Shown here: piece by piece, positions 33,021 to 42,903 of the stretch
How the letters are laid out: every line of letters starts with the position of its first letter
How positions within the stretch are numbered: the stretch's first letter is position 1
DNA from: JACQFK01 sp964619955
Lineage (GTDB): Bacteria > Planctomycetota > MHYJ01 > JACPRB01
DNA length: 64,000 nt
Direction: 5' to 3'
Assembly: GCA_964619955.1 (NCBI GenBank)
Contig: CAZUJF010000009.1
Location: forward strand, 1-64,000
Made by a program: the position numbers and the translations under genes
The notes under the pieces: model-generated
Told to the model about the DNA's origin: nothing
What the model saw: the letters and a program-made list of their open reading frames with translations, nothing else
Databases searched by the model: none

Positions 33021-34730
33021 TTAGACCGCCGGGGCCGCCGGAGGCGGCACGGCCGGCTGGCCTTCCTTGGGCTTCGCCTTCTCGATGATCTTCGAGAGCG
33101 CCAGGCCGATCTTGCCCTCCGCGGGCTCCAGCTTCACGACCTTCACCTCGACGACGTCGCCGGGCGCCAGGCCCGCCGTCTCCACTTCCTTGTCCATCTT
33201 GGAGATGTGGAGCAACCCTTCCAGGTCGCGCTCCAGCTCGACGAACGCCCCGAACGACACGAGCTTCGTCACCTTGCCGGACACCATGTTCCCCACCGCG
33301 TAGCGGATCGGGATCACGGTGCTCCAGGGGCTCTCCTGGAGCTGCTTGAGGCCCAGCGCGATGCGCTTCTTGTCCTTGTCCACGGAAAGCACCTGCACCT
33401 CGAGCACGTCGCCCTTCTTGACGACCTCGTTCGGATGCACGACCTTCTTCGTCCAGGACATGTCGTTGATGTGCAGCAGGCCGTCGATGCCGTCCTCGAG
33501 CTCGACGAACGCGCCGTAGCTCGTGGTGTTGCGGACCTTGCCCTTGACGATCTGGTTGACGGTGTACTTCCCGTCGACCTTCTCCCAGGGATTCGCCTCG
33601 GTCTGCTTCAGGCCGAGCGAGAGCTCCTGCTTGTCCGTGTCGATCGCGAGCACCGCGACCTCCACGTCCTGGCCCACCGTCATGACCTCGGACGGATGGT
33701 TGATGCGCTTCGTCCAGGACATCTCGCTGATGTGGACGAGGCCCTCGATGCCGGGCTCCAGCTCGACGAACGCGCCGTACGGCATCAGGTTCACCACCTT
33801 GCCGCGCACGCGCTGCCCGACGACGTACTTGGAGACCACGCGCTCCCAGGGATTCGGCTGGAGCTGCTTGAGGCCCAGCGCGATCCGCTCCGTCACGCGG
33901 TCGACCTTGAGGATCTTGACCGTGATGTCCTGCTCGACCTTGACGATCTCGGTGGGGTGCGTGATGCGGCCCCAGCTCATGTCCGTGATGTGCAGCAGGC
34001 CGTCGATGCCGCCGAGGTCCACGAACGCGCCGAAGTCGGCGATGTTCTTGACCACGCCGCGGCGCATGTCGCCCTCGTTGATCTCCTGCAGCAGCTTGGT
34101 CTTCTGCTCCGCGCGCTCCTCCTCGAGGAGACGGCGGCGGGAGACGATGATGTTCATCCGCTTTTCGTCGATCTTCAGGATCTTCGTCTTGACGATCTTG
34201 CCGAGGAATTCGCCGATGTCCTCGACGCGGCGCACGTCCACCTGCGAGGCGGGCAGGAAGACCGGGACGCCGACGTCCACCAGCAGGCCGCCCTTGATCT
34301 TGCGGACCACGCGGCCCTCGATGACGTCGCCTTCCTTGTTCGAGGTGATGATGCGCTCCCAGCCGCGGATCTTGTCCGCCTTCTGCTTGGACAGCGCGAT
34401 GACGCCGGCCTCGTCCTCCACGGATTCGAGGAAGACCTCGATCTCCATGTTCTCCTTGATCTCGTCCTGGCGGACGAAATCGTTGCGGGGGACGACGCCT
34501 TCGGACTTGTAGCCGATGTCCACCAGCACGTCGTCGCCGACGACCTGGAGGATCCGGCCCTTGATGATCGTGTCCGCGGTGAAGTTCTTGACCGAGTCGG
34601 TGTAGTACTTCTCCAGGTCCTTGTTCACTTCCTCGGGTTTCTTGCCTTCCTCGACCAGCAGTTCGGCGGCGAACTTATCCGCATCGGTGTCGCTGATGCC
34701 GAGCTGCCTTACGAGCTTTCGGTTCGACAT
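33021..34730 (-). CDS. rpsA: 30S ribosomal protein S1
   Basis: This 569-residue protein has six S1 RNA-binding repeats; the four C-terminal ones show the canonical FGAFVEL/GLLHISEMSW pattern and the two N-terminal ones are more divergent (GRILQVVGDDVLVDIG; GRVVRKIKGGLLVDVG). The last ~30 residues are Pro/Ala-rich. It recruits mRNA to the 30S subunit. The start ATG 34730 has GAGGAG upstream and overlaps plsC by 22 nt. The order cmk-plsC-rpsA is well known in other bacteria and suggests a shared operon. Confidence 0.97.
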   Translation of the reverse strand: MSNRKLVRQLGISDTDADKFAAELLVEEGKKPEEVNKDLEKYYTDSVKNFTADTIIKGRILQVVGDDVLVDIGYKSEGVVPRNDFVRQDEIKENMEIEVFLESVEDEAGVIALSKQKADKIRGWERIITSNKEGDVIEGRVVRKIKGGLLVDVGVPVFLPASQVDVRRVEDIGEFLGKIVKTKILKIDEKRMNIIVSRRRLLEEERAEQKTKLLQEINEGDMRRGVVKNIADFGAFVDLGGIDGLLHITDMSWGRITHPTEIVKVEQDITVKILKVDRVTERIALGLKQLQPNPWERVVSKYVVGQRVRGKVVNLMPYGAFVELEPGIEGLVHISEMSWTKRINHPSEVMTVGQDVEVAVLAIDTDKQELSLGLKQTEANPWEKVDGKYTVNQIVKGKVRNTTSYGAFVELEDGIDGLLHINDMSWTKKVVHPNEVVKKGDVLEVQVLSVDKDKKRIALGLKQLQESPWSTVIPIRYAVGNMVSGKVTKLVSFGAFVELERDLEGLLHISKMDKEVETAGLAPGDVVEVKVVKLEPAEGKIGLALSKIIEKAKPKEGQPAVPPPAAPAV

Positions 34731-35326
34731 GCCTCGGATTCTCCTCTTAACTCAAGCAAAGCCCGCCGGATCCGGATTCCGGCGGACTCATCCACTCCAT
34801 CCAACATAAACGGCTTTCCAAAGACGATGCGGATCCTCCCGAATCCTGGCAACATCGCCCCCTTCGGCCACACGGTGTACGCACCTTCGATCAGGACCGG
34901 CACCACCGGAACGGACGCGCGCCCGGCCAGGATCCCGACGCCGGGCTTCATCGGCCCGATCTCGCCGTTCACGGTCCGGGTTCCCTCCGGGAACACCAGC
35001 AGCAGGTTCTCCTCTCGGAGCCTTGCGATGGCCTGCCTCACCCCCTTCAGGTCCGCGGAGTCCCGCTCGATCGGGAACGCGTTGCAGCGGGTGATCAGGC
35101 CCCCCACCAGCGGAATTTGAAAGAGCGACCGCCTCGCCATAAAGTGCATCTCTCTCGGGAGGAATGCGGCGACCAGCGGCGGGTCCAGAAAGCTCTGGTG
35201 GTTCGCGACCAGGAGGGCCCCGCCCGTCCTGGGGATGTTCCTCATCCCGAAGCCGCGCAACTGCCAGAAGACCAGTCCGATCAGACGGATCGTCCACTGA
35301 CAGAGCTGCCACCACCAGCGCGTCAT
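34709..35326 (-). CDS. plsC: 1-acyl-sn-glycerol-3-phosphate acyltransferase
   Basis: This 205-residue membrane-associated acyltransferase makes phosphatidic acid from lysophosphatidic acid. Motif I is NHQSFLDP (HX4D), motif III is FPEGTRT, and motif IV-like residues are seen in VVPVLIEGAY. It overlaps the cmk stop by 4 nt and rpsA by 22 nt, so the three genes are translationally coupled. It is slightly shorter than E. coli PlsC and closer to the short bacterial form. Confidence 0.94.
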   Translation of the reverse strand: MTRWWWQLCQWTIRLIGLVFWQLRGFGMRNIPRTGGALLVANHQSFLDPPLVAAFLPREMHFMARRSLFQIPLVGGLITRCNAFPIERDSADLKGVRQAIARLREENLLLVFPEGTRTVNGEIGPMKPGVGILAGRASVPVVPVLIEGAYTVWPKGAMLPGFGRIRIVFGKPFMLDGVDESAGIRIRRALLELRGESEACRTESS

Positions 35327-35961
35327 GAAGCCCCGATAGCGGCGAGTATTCTAGTGACGACCCCCTCCAGGGTCAAGGCGGACGTGTCGATGTGGACCGC
35401 CCCCTCGGGTTCCACCAGGGGGGAGAGGGGCCGGGTCCGGTCCTCCTCGTCCCGCCGCTCGATGGACCGGCGCAGGGTCTCCAGGTCGCCCCCCTCCTCC
35501 GCGTGCCGGCGCCGGGCCCGCACGTCGACGGAGGCGTCCAGGTAGAATTTGAAGTCCGCGTCCGGAAACACCACGCTGCCCTGGTCGCGCCCCTCGCTCA
35601 CCAGGCCGCCGTCGCGGCCGAATTCGCGCTGAAGCTTCACCAGTTCCTCCCGGCACTCCCGGGATTCCGCGATCGGACGGATAAGGGCCGTCACTTTGGG
35701 CGTCCGGATCACGGCGCTGACGTCCTCCCCGTCGCAGGTCACGACGTCCGGCCCGAGGCCCAGCCGCGTGTCCCGGATCATGAGCGCGATGCGCCGCGGG
35801 TCGGTGAGGCCCAGGCGGTCCGCCTTCCAGGCGATGCAGCGGTACATCGCCCCCGTGTCGAGGAAGCGCAGCTTGAGCCGTTCGGCCACGCGCCGCGCCA
35901 CGGCGGATTTGCCCGCGCCTGCGGGCCCGTCCAGGGTGATGACCGGTCTGCGGGGGCCCAT
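35323..35961 (-). CDS. cmk: Cytidylate kinase
   Basis: This 212-residue enzyme phosphorylates CMP and dCMP. The P-loop is DGPAGAGKS near residues 11-19, followed by RFLDTGAMYR and the CMP-specific region. SEGRDQGSVVFPDADFKFYLDAS carries the conserved RDxGxxVFPxA element (here RDQGSVVFPDA), followed by RRSIERRDEEDRTRPLSPL and the ending HIDTSALT. ATG 35961 has GGGAGGC upstream. It sits 19 nt after the stop of the coiled-coil gene and leads into plsC. Confidence 0.96.
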   Translation of the reverse strand: MGPRRPVITLDGPAGAGKSAVARRVAERLKLRFLDTGAMYRCIAWKADRLGLTDPRRIALMIRDTRLGLGPDVVTCDGEDVSAVIRTPKVTALIRPIAESRECREELVKLQREFGRDGGLVSEGRDQGSVVFPDADFKFYLDASVDVRARRRHAEEGGDLETLRRSIERRDEEDRTRPLSPLVEPEGAVHIDTSALTLEGVVTRILAAIGAS

Positions 35962-35980
35962 GCGCCGCTGCGCCTCCCGG

Positions 35981-37729
35981 CTACTTCTTCTTTCCGAAGA
36001 GCTTGCCGAAGAAGCCGCCCTTCTTCTCCTCCGCGGCGGGGGCCGCGGGGGGACGGGGACGGATCTTCGTGTCCGGACGTTTGGGGGCGGGCGCGGGCGG
36101 CGCCGGAGGCTTTTCCGCGCGCAGGGACTTGCCCATCTTGCCCATGTCCAGCAGCGTTTCGTCCTGCGGCAGCCCCTCGCCGGGGCTGTCGGGGAGCATC
36201 TCCAGCTCCTCCTCGCCCTGCTCGGCCTGAACCTTCGCCTGCTCCCGGGCGACGGCCTCCTCGACCGTGGGGACCTCGTCGCCCTGGACTTCGGCCTCCA
36301 CCGGAGTTTCTGCAGGCGGCAGTTCGCCGGACTCCTCGGACGCCGCGTCCGCGAGCAGCGAGGCGCCGGCATCCTCGACCGGCGGAGCCTCCATGGGCTC
36401 GGCCGGGGAGGCGGCATCGCCCGACGCTTCGACCGGAGCCGGGACTTCCGCTTCCACGGGCGCGGGCTCCGCCGGCGCGGCATCGGAAGCTGACTCGCCC
36501 GGCATGGCGCCCTCGGGCAGGCTCTCCTCGCCGGTCTTGTAGAGGCTCTGATGGAGGCGCTTCACGCGCTCGACCAGCGCGGCAAGCTGGGAGCTGACGC
36601 TGCCCAGGCTGCGGTCCAGGTCCACGGCGAGGTGCCGCGCCTCGTCCATGCCCCCGCTCTTGACCCGCACCTTGGTCTCGATCTTCCTGATCTCGCGGCG
36701 GTTCGCCTCCTCCTGGTCCTGGAGGCGCTTCTGCAGGTCCTCGATGATCTTCTTCTGGCGGGAGACGTCCTCCTCGAGCGCGGCAATCTGCTGCTCCTTC
36801 TCGGCGAGCGCCGGGGAGGGCTCGCCGGAGGCCGCCGCGGCCGCCGCGGCACCCTCGGCCTGAAGCTTCTCCATGTCCTTCCGGAGCTGCAGGTAGAGGC
36901 GTTCGCCGTCCTGCACCAGCCGCTCGAGGCCGGAAATGGTCTTCTGCGCCTTCTGGAGGGCGGCTTCCTTGTCCTCCAGCTGCTTGCGGAACACGTCGGA
37001 GGCGGAGTCCGCGCTCCCCTGGCCGGCCTGGGCCGAGGCGCCCGCCTGGACGAGGTCGTGCTCCAGCGTCTGGATCCGGGTGTTCAGCTCCTCGATTTCC
37101 TTTTCCTTGCCCACCAGCGCCTTGTGGTAGGTGAGCTTCTCGTTCGCGAGTTCCTCCGCCACGCGCGGGATGTTCTCGCGCGCCTCCAGGAGGTCCTTTT
37201 CGAGCTGCGCGATCTTCTCCAGGCTTTCGCCGGAGGCCTTCTCCCCGCCGGCCGCCGCCGACTCCTCGAGCTCGGCGATGCGCGACTCAAGCTCCTCGAT
37301 GCGTTCGTCCTTCTGCTTGAGCACCGAGAGCTGGGAAGCCTGCGCCTTCTGGGCCGCCTGGTTGCGGGCCTTTTCGACGTCGCTCTGCAGCTCGGCGATG
37401 CGCTTGTCCCGGCTCTCCAGCTCGGCGCCCTTCTTCCGGGCTTCCTCACGGGCCTGGGCGAGATCGGCCTCCATTCGTTTGGATCCGGCCTGCCCGCCCT
37501 CGGCATCGGCGCGGGCGGTCGCGAGGTCGCGCTCCAGCGCGCTCACCTTGCCCTCGAGCTCCTTGATCCGCGGATCGGGCCCGGCGGGCGCGGCCGCCGG
37601 CGCGACCGGACTGGGCGTCGACCCCGCCGTGCGCAGGGCGCCGCCGCAGGCCGGACATTTCGTCGGGGCGGCCACCGTGCCTTCACGGACCCGGTACATC
37701 TTTCCGCACGAGGAGCATTCAAGGAACAT
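35981..37729 (-). CDS. Zinc-ribbon coiled-coil protein with acidic Pro/Ala tail
   Basis: This 582-residue protein has an N-terminal zinc ribbon (CSSCG...CPACG, residues 5-29), a short Pro/Ala linker and a very long coiled coil (about 50-400) rich in Glu/Lys/Ala/Gln. A Pro/Ala/Glu-rich disordered stretch (about 410-520) and a basic end with the GGFFGKLFGKKK motif follow. No enzymatic domain is visible; the plan suits a structural or scaffold protein. ATG 37729 has a GGAGGG ribosome-binding site and a TAGAAT about 22 nt upstream. It precedes cmk, possibly in one unit. Confidence 0.75.
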   Translation of the reverse strand: MFLECSSCGKMYRVREGTVAAPTKCPACGGALRTAGSTPSPVAPAAAPAGPDPRIKELEGKVSALERDLATARADAEGGQAGSKRMEADLAQAREEARKKGAELESRDKRIAELQSDVEKARNQAAQKAQASQLSVLKQKDERIEELESRIAELEESAAAGGEKASGESLEKIAQLEKDLLEARENIPRVAEELANEKLTYHKALVGKEKEIEELNTRIQTLEHDLVQAGASAQAGQGSADSASDVFRKQLEDKEAALQKAQKTISGLERLVQDGERLYLQLRKDMEKLQAEGAAAAAAASGEPSPALAEKEQQIAALEEDVSRQKKIIEDLQKRLQDQEEANRREIRKIETKVRVKSGGMDEARHLAVDLDRSLGSVSSQLAALVERVKRLHQSLYKTGEESLPEGAMPGESASDAAPAEPAPVEAEVPAPVEASGDAASPAEPMEAPPVEDAGASLLADAASEESGELPPAETPVEAEVQGDEVPTVEEAVAREQAKVQAEQGEEELEMLPDSPGEGLPQDETLLDMGKMGKSLRAEKPPAPPAPAPKRPDTKIRPRPPAAPAAEEKKGGFFGKLFGKKK

Positions 37730-37796
37730 GGATTACCCTCCGATGCCCGGGATTCTACCACGACCCCCGGGTCGTGTGAAGCAATGCGGTGAGCGT

Positions 37797-38207
37797 TCAG
37801 ACGCGCAGCGCCGCCTTCAACTCCCGCTCCTGCCGCGCCCACATCCGCCGGCGCTCGGCCGGGTGGTGGTCGTCGTATCCCAGCAGATGCAGCAGACCGT
37901 GCGCCACGTAGCGCAACAGCTCCTCCCCGACCGGGATCCCGCGCTCCCGCGCCTCCCGGCGGGCGAACTCGGCCGAGATCACCAGTTCGCCGAAGAGATC
38001 CGTGCCGAGGGGGAACGAGATGACGTCCGTCGGATAGTCGTGCCCGAGGAAGCGCTGGTTGATCCGGCGGCTCGCCGCGTCCGTCACGAACGCGATGGAG
38101 ACGCTCCGGCGCGGCCCGAGAATCCGCCGCGCCAGCGCCCGGACCTCCGCCACCGGCACCTTCACGCGGCGCTGCTCCACCGCGACATGGATGACACCGC
38201 GCTTCAT
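37797..38207 (-). CDS. ybeY: Endoribonuclease YbeY (16S rRNA maturation)
   Basis: This 136-residue zinc-dependent RNase functions in rRNA processing and ribosome quality control. The diagnostic metal motif HGLLHLLGYDDH is intact, preceded by DVISFPLG and LGELVISAE-like DLFGELVISAEFA. The start ATG overlaps the uvrA stop (ATGA), so the gene is coupled to uvrA. It is slightly shorter than E. coli YbeY. Confidence 0.95.
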   Translation of the reverse strand: MKRGVIHVAVEQRRVKVPVAEVRALARRILGPRRSVSIAFVTDAASRRINQRFLGHDYPTDVISFPLGTDLFGELVISAEFARREARERGIPVGEELLRYVAHGLLHLLGYDDHHPAERRRMWARQERELKAALRV

Positions 38208-41011
38208 GGCCGCACCAGGTAGGGCTTCAGATACCGTCCTGTGTACGAGCGCGGCTCCTCGGCGACGCGCTCCGGCGGCCCCGCCACCACCAGCTCCCCG
38301 CCCCTGTCGCCCCCCTCGGGCCCGAGATCGAGGATCCAGTCCGCCGTCTTGATCACGTGCATGTTGTGCTCGATCACGACGATGGTGTTGCCCAGATCCA
38401 CCAGCCGCGTGAGCACCGCCAGCAGCTTCTTGATGTCCGCGAAATGCAGCCCCGTCGTCGGCTCGTCCAGGATGTACATCGTCCGCCCCGACGAGGACTT
38501 GCAGAGCTCCGTCGCCAGCTTCACGCGCTGCGCCTCGCCCCCCGAGAGCGTCGTCGAGGCCTGCCCGAGATGCATGTAGCCGAGACCGACGTCGTCCAGG
38601 GTCTGCAGGATCCGCTGCAGCTTCGGGAAATTCGCGAAGAAGCCCAGGGACGCCTCCACGGGCATCTCCAGCACCGCGGCGATGTCCAGTCCCTTGAACT
38701 TGATCTCGAGCGTCTCCCGGTTGTAGCGCCGACCCCGGCATTCCTCGCACATGACGTAGACGTCCGGCAGGAAATGCATCTCGATGACCTTGGTCCCCTG
38801 CCCCTCGCAGGCCTCGCAGCGACCGCCCTTCACGTTGAAGCTGAAGCGCCCCGGGCTGTAGCCGCGGGCCTTCGCCTCCTTCGCGATCGAGAAATGCGCG
38901 CGGATCTCGTCGAAGGCGCCCGTGTACGTCGCCGGGTTGGAGCGCGGCGTGCGCCCGATCGGCGACTGGTCGATCTCGATCACCTTGTCCAGTTGCGCCA
39001 GTCCGAGGATCCTGTCGTAGGCCCCCGGCTTCACCTTCGCCCCCATCAGCGCGCGCGCCGCCGCCCGGTGCAGGATGTCGTCCACCAGCGTGGACTTGCC
39101 GGACCCCGAGACGCCCGTGACGCAGACGAAGCAGCCCAGCGGGATCTTCACGTCGACCTTCTTCAGGTTGTTCTCGCGGGCGCCGCGGATGTCCACCACG
39201 CGCGTGAGGTCCGCCTTGCGCCGCGTCTGGGGCAGCGGGATGTCCTCCGCCCCGGAGAAGTAGCGCCCCGTCACGGAGCGCGGCTCCGCCATGATCTGCG
39301 CGAGCGTCCCCTGCGCGACGACCTCCCCCCCGTGCAGCCCCGCCCCGGGCCCCACGTCGACGATGTGGTCGGCGGCGCGGATCGTGTCCTCGTCGTGCTC
39401 CACCACGATGACCGTGTTGCCGATGTCCCGGAGCCGGACCAGCGTCTCGAGCAGCCGCTTGTTGTCGCGTTCGTGCAACCCGATGGTGGGTTCGTCCAGG
39501 ACGTAACAGACCCCCACGAGCCCGCTGCCGACCTGGGACGCCAGCCGGATCCGCTGGTGCTCGCCGCCTGAGAGCGTGGACGAACGCCGGTCCAGCGTCA
39601 GGTACGCGAGGCCGACGTCGCAGAGGAACTTCAGGCGGCTGCGGACCTCCTTGAGGATCAGCCGCGAGATCTGCTCCTCCTCCTTCGTCAGGGGCAGGGC
39701 GTCGAAGAACGCGCGCCCCGCCTCGATCGTCATCGACGAGACCTCGTGGATGTTCCGGCCGTTCACGCGGACGGAGAGCGCCTCGGGCTTCAGGCGGCGT
39801 CCCTCGCACTCCTTGCAGGGCGACTCCGTCATGTAGCCCATGATGCGCTGCTTGATGAATTCGCTGTCCGTGTTCCGGAAGCGGTACATCAGGCTCGGGG
39901 CCACCCCCTCGAACCAGCCCTCCGCCTTGCGCGCCACGGCGGCGTCCGTGCCGTGGAGCAGGATCGCGCGCTTGTCCGCGGGGATCTTCTCGAAGGGCGT
40001 GCCCAGCTTGACCCCGTAGACCTCCCCGAACTCCCGCAGGCGGCGGTTGTAGCGGATGGTCATGCGCTTGCCCAGGCGCCGCCACGGCTCGATCGCGCCG
40101 TCCTTCAGGGACAGCGTCTTGTCCGTCACGATCAGATCGTCGTCCAGCTCCAGGCAGGCCCCCAGGCCGTCGCAGGTCGGGCACGCGCCGTAGGGGGAGT
40201 TGAACGAGAAGAGCCGGGGCTGGAGCTCGCCGAACGAGATCCCGCAGTCGGGACAGGAATACAGCGTGCTGAAGAGCCGGTCGCCGCTTTCGGAGAGGAC
40301 CACGAGCAACCCCTCGCCCAGCTTGACCGCCGTCTCGACCGAGTCGGCCAGGCGCCGGCGGACCGTCGCCTTCTCGAGGACCAGGCGGTCGACCACCGCC
40401 TCGATCTCGTGCTTCTTGTTCTTGTCGGGCGTGACGACGTCCTTCAGCTCCTGCACCACCCCGTCGACGCGGACCCGCACGAAGCCCTCGCGGCGCACGC
40501 GCTCGAAGACGTCCTTGTGCACCCCCTTCTTGCCGCGCACCAGGGGGGCGAGCAGCGTGAGTTTGGAGCCCTCCGGCATCGCCAGGATCTCGTTGATGAT
40601 CTGCTCGGGGGTCTGCTGGACGATATCCCGCCCGCAGCGCCAGCACTTCGGGCGGCCGATCCGCGCGAAGAGCAGCCGCAGGTAGTCGTAGATCTCGGTG
40701 CTGGTCGCGACCGTGGAGCGCGGCGTCGCGTGCCCCTGGCGCTGCTCGATGGAGATCGTCGGCGGCAGGCCCTCGATGGATTCGACGTCGGGCTTCTGCA
40801 TCTGCTCGAGGAACTGCCGCGCGTAGGCGGACAGGGACTCCACGTAGCGGCGCTGGCCCTCGGCGTAGAGCGTGTCGAAGGCGAGCGAGGACTTCCCCGA
40901 TCCCGAGAGCCCCGTGAACACCACCAGCCGGTCGCGGGGGATCTCCAGGCTGCAATTCTTGAGGTTGTGCTCCTTGGCCCCGCGGACGGTGATGAACGGA
41001 TGTTGGGCCAT
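38204..41011 (-). CDS. uvrA: Excinuclease ABC subunit A
   Basis: This 935-residue DNA-damage recognition ATPase works in nucleotide excision repair. Two ABC ATPase modules are present: Walker A GLSGSGKSSLAF near residue 31 and GVSGSGKSTLVDDIL near 640. Signature stretches are LSGGEHQRIRLA and LSGGEAQRVKLATEL, with Walker B VLDEPTIGLHERD and ILDEPTTGLHFAD. Zinc-finger cysteines occur in CPDCG/CPTCDGLG and CEACEGQG/CEECRGRRY. A TAGAAT (41027-41032) lies 15 nt before the start. The TPR gene diverges from the same region. ybeY follows by overlap. Confidence 0.98.
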   Translation of the reverse strand: MAQHPFITVRGAKEHNLKNCSLEIPRDRLVVFTGLSGSGKSSLAFDTLYAEGQRRYVESLSAYARQFLEQMQKPDVESIEGLPPTISIEQRQGHATPRSTVATSTEIYDYLRLLFARIGRPKCWRCGRDIVQQTPEQIINEILAMPEGSKLTLLAPLVRGKKGVHKDVFERVRREGFVRVRVDGVVQELKDVVTPDKNKKHEIEAVVDRLVLEKATVRRRLADSVETAVKLGEGLLVVLSESGDRLFSTLYSCPDCGISFGELQPRLFSFNSPYGACPTCDGLGACLELDDDLIVTDKTLSLKDGAIEPWRRLGKRMTIRYNRRLREFGEVYGVKLGTPFEKIPADKRAILLHGTDAAVARKAEGWFEGVAPSLMYRFRNTDSEFIKQRIMGYMTESPCKECEGRRLKPEALSVRVNGRNIHEVSSMTIEAGRAFFDALPLTKEEEQISRLILKEVRSRLKFLCDVGLAYLTLDRRSSTLSGGEHQRIRLASQVGSGLVGVCYVLDEPTIGLHERDNKRLLETLVRLRDIGNTVIVVEHDEDTIRAADHIVDVGPGAGLHGGEVVAQGTLAQIMAEPRSVTGRYFSGAEDIPLPQTRRKADLTRVVDIRGARENNLKKVDVKIPLGCFVCVTGVSGSGKSTLVDDILHRAAARALMGAKVKPGAYDRILGLAQLDKVIEIDQSPIGRTPRSNPATYTGAFDEIRAHFSIAKEAKARGYSPGRFSFNVKGGRCEACEGQGTKVIEMHFLPDVYVMCEECRGRRYNRETLEIKFKGLDIAAVLEMPVEASLGFFANFPKLQRILQTLDDVGLGYMHLGQASTTLSGGEAQRVKLATELCKSSSGRTMYILDEPTTGLHFADIKKLLAVLTRLVDLGNTIVVIEHNMHVIKTADWILDLGPEGGDRGGELVVAGPPERVAEEPRSYTGRYLKPYLVRP

Positions 41012-41082
41012 AAGTGAGGTGGGCGGATTCTATAGGGGGAGCGAACCTTTTGCAAACCGGGTCGTTGATAGGCGCAAGTTCC

Positions 41083-41088
41083 TATAAT
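41083..41088 (+). promoter_or_regulatory. -10 box of the TPR protein gene
   Basis: A perfect TATAAT lies six nt before ATG 41095, so transcription should start at or next to the A of the start codon: a true leaderless mRNA. Confidence 0.65.
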
Positions 41089-41094
41089 TCCCCC

Positions 41095-42903
41095 ATGACT
41101 CGTCCCGCAGCCCCCGCGCCCGTCCCGCCGCCGGGCCTGAAGAAACGCCAGGTCCTCACGTCCCTGCTCCCCATCCTGGTCGTCTTCGCGCTGACCAGCA
41201 CCTTCTTCATGTTCAAGTGGAAGCGGGATTACGTCCGCGTGGCGCGGGACCGCAAAGGCGCGGAGCTTGCGTTGTCCCACCTCGAACGCACGCGGGAGCT
41301 CCTGGACCGCGTCCGGAAATTCATCAGCCTGCCGGCTCCCGACGACTTCCGCCTCGAGGACATCGCGGGCCTCTCGGAGGAGGCCCTGAAGGGCGCCACG
41401 ACGGCGCTCACCCTGTTTCCCGGGTCCGAGGAGGCCATGCGGCTGCACGGGCAGGCCCTGGAGCTGATGTACAACCTCGAGGAGGCGCGCGCCTCCTACA
41501 AGGAGTGCGAGGCGCGCCATCGGGAGACCCCGGCGCGCTACCTGCTCGGGCTGCTCAACACCCGCATCCTGCAGCGCGCCCGCCTCGCCGGGATGAAGAC
41601 CTCGCTCGTCGCCGAGGACCGCCTCGCCCTCGACGCCTCGGAGCCCCTGCGGCGCTTCATGGCGCCCGCCGCGGAATACCAGGTCAAGATCGACCAGAAG
41701 CTGCTCGCCACCGCCCAGACCTGCGTCGTGCTCGCGGACCGCAACTTCAAGGACGCCGTCAGCAGCGCGGACATCGCCGAGACCGGGGATCCCACCGAGT
41801 GGCTGCCGCCGTATCTCCGCGGCATCGCCCAGTTGGAGCTCAAGAATCCCGCGGAAGCGCTCAAGTCGTTCGAGACCGCGGCCCGGCTCGCCCCGGCGAT
41901 CGCCGACATCCACGCCTGGACGGCCGCCGCCCTGCAGGCCCTCAAACGCCGGGTCGAGGCCATCAACGCGCTCAGCACCGCGCTGACGATCAGCGAGCAT
42001 TTCCTCGAGGCCTGGTATCTGCGCGGCACCCTGCTCTTCGAGGAGGGACGCTTCAACGAGGCGCGCACGGACTTCGAGAACTGCCTCAAGCTCCGCCCCA
42101 GCCTCCCCGAGGTGCGGCTCAAGCTCGGCGTCGCCTCCTTCGAACAATGGCGGCGCAGCGGCCGGACCGAGCCGAAGGATCTCGAGACCGCCGTGGAGGC
42201 GCTGACGCAGTATCTCGGCGCGCATCCGCAGGACGTGCCCGCCCTGACCCTCCGCGCCCGCGCCCGGATGGGGCTGAAGGACTGGGACAAGGCCGAGGCC
42301 GACCTCTCCGAGATCATCAAGACCGCCCCCCCGGCGCTGGAGGCCCTCACGCTTCGGGCGTCCGCCCATGAGGCCCGCGGTCGCTGGGACGCCGCGATCC
42401 AGGACTACGAGAGCGTCCTCGCCAGGGCGCCGGATCCCGCCGCCGCCGCCCAGGCCCGGCGCGGCCGCGCCATGGCCCGGGCCTCCGCCGGCCGCCTCGA
42501 CGAGGCGCTCGCCGATCTGGAAGCCATGCTCGCCGCGGACCCCAACGACCTGAGCCTCCATCTCGAGAAGGCCGGGCTCCTCGGGAAGGCCGGAAGGCCC
42601 GACGACGGCCTCGCCGCCGCGGACAAGGCTCTGGAGATCTCCCGCGGCCACCCGCGCGCCCGCGCGCTCCGCGCCCGCCTCCTGCTCGACAAGGGCGACG
42701 CCCCCGCCGCGATCCAGGAGGCCACGCAGGCCTGGATCGCCGACCCCCAGCTGGCCGAGGCGCTCGTGGTGCGCGGCCACGCCTACGTCAAGCAGGACCT
42801 CAAGGGCAAGGCGGCCGAGGACTGGAAACGCGCCCTGGAGATCCGGCCGGACCTGCGGGGCGAACTCGAGGGCCTGATCAGGAACCTGCAGCGGGGCCCG
42901 TGA
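41095..42903 (+). CDS. Membrane-anchored TPR protein
   Basis: This 602-residue protein has an N-terminal cytoplasmic Pro-rich stretch, one membrane helix (about 21-42) and at least ten tetratricopeptide repeats over the rest (e.g. AEALKSFETAARLAPAIADIHAWTAAALQAL, then LFEEGRFNEARTDFENCLKLRPSLPEVRLKLG-type units). TPRs mediate protein interactions; no enzyme motif is present. Earlier in-frame ATG codons exist, but the TATAAT six nt before 41095 fixes the start. It is divergent from uvrA; its end overlaps the convergent RNase BN-like gene by 26 nt. Confidence 0.8.
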   Translation: MTRPAAPAPVPPPGLKKRQVLTSLLPILVVFALTSTFFMFKWKRDYVRVARDRKGAELALSHLERTRELLDRVRKFISLPAPDDFRLEDIAGLSEEALKGATTALTLFPGSEEAMRLHGQALELMYNLEEARASYKECEARHRETPARYLLGLLNTRILQRARLAGMKTSLVAEDRLALDASEPLRRFMAPAAEYQVKIDQKLLATAQTCVVLADRNFKDAVSSADIAETGDPTEWLPPYLRGIAQLELKNPAEALKSFETAARLAPAIADIHAWTAAALQALKRRVEAINALSTALTISEHFLEAWYLRGTLLFEEGRFNEARTDFENCLKLRPSLPEVRLKLGVASFEQWRRSGRTEPKDLETAVEALTQYLGAHPQDVPALTLRARARMGLKDWDKAEADLSEIIKTAPPALEALTLRASAHEARGRWDAAIQDYESVLARAPDPAAAAQARRGRAMARASAGRLDEALADLEAMLAADPNDLSLHLEKAGLLGKAGRPDDGLAAADKALEISRGHPRARALRARLLLDKGDAPAAIQEATQAWIADPQLAEALVVRGHAYVKQDLKGKAAEDWKRALEIRPDLRGELEGLIRNLQRGP

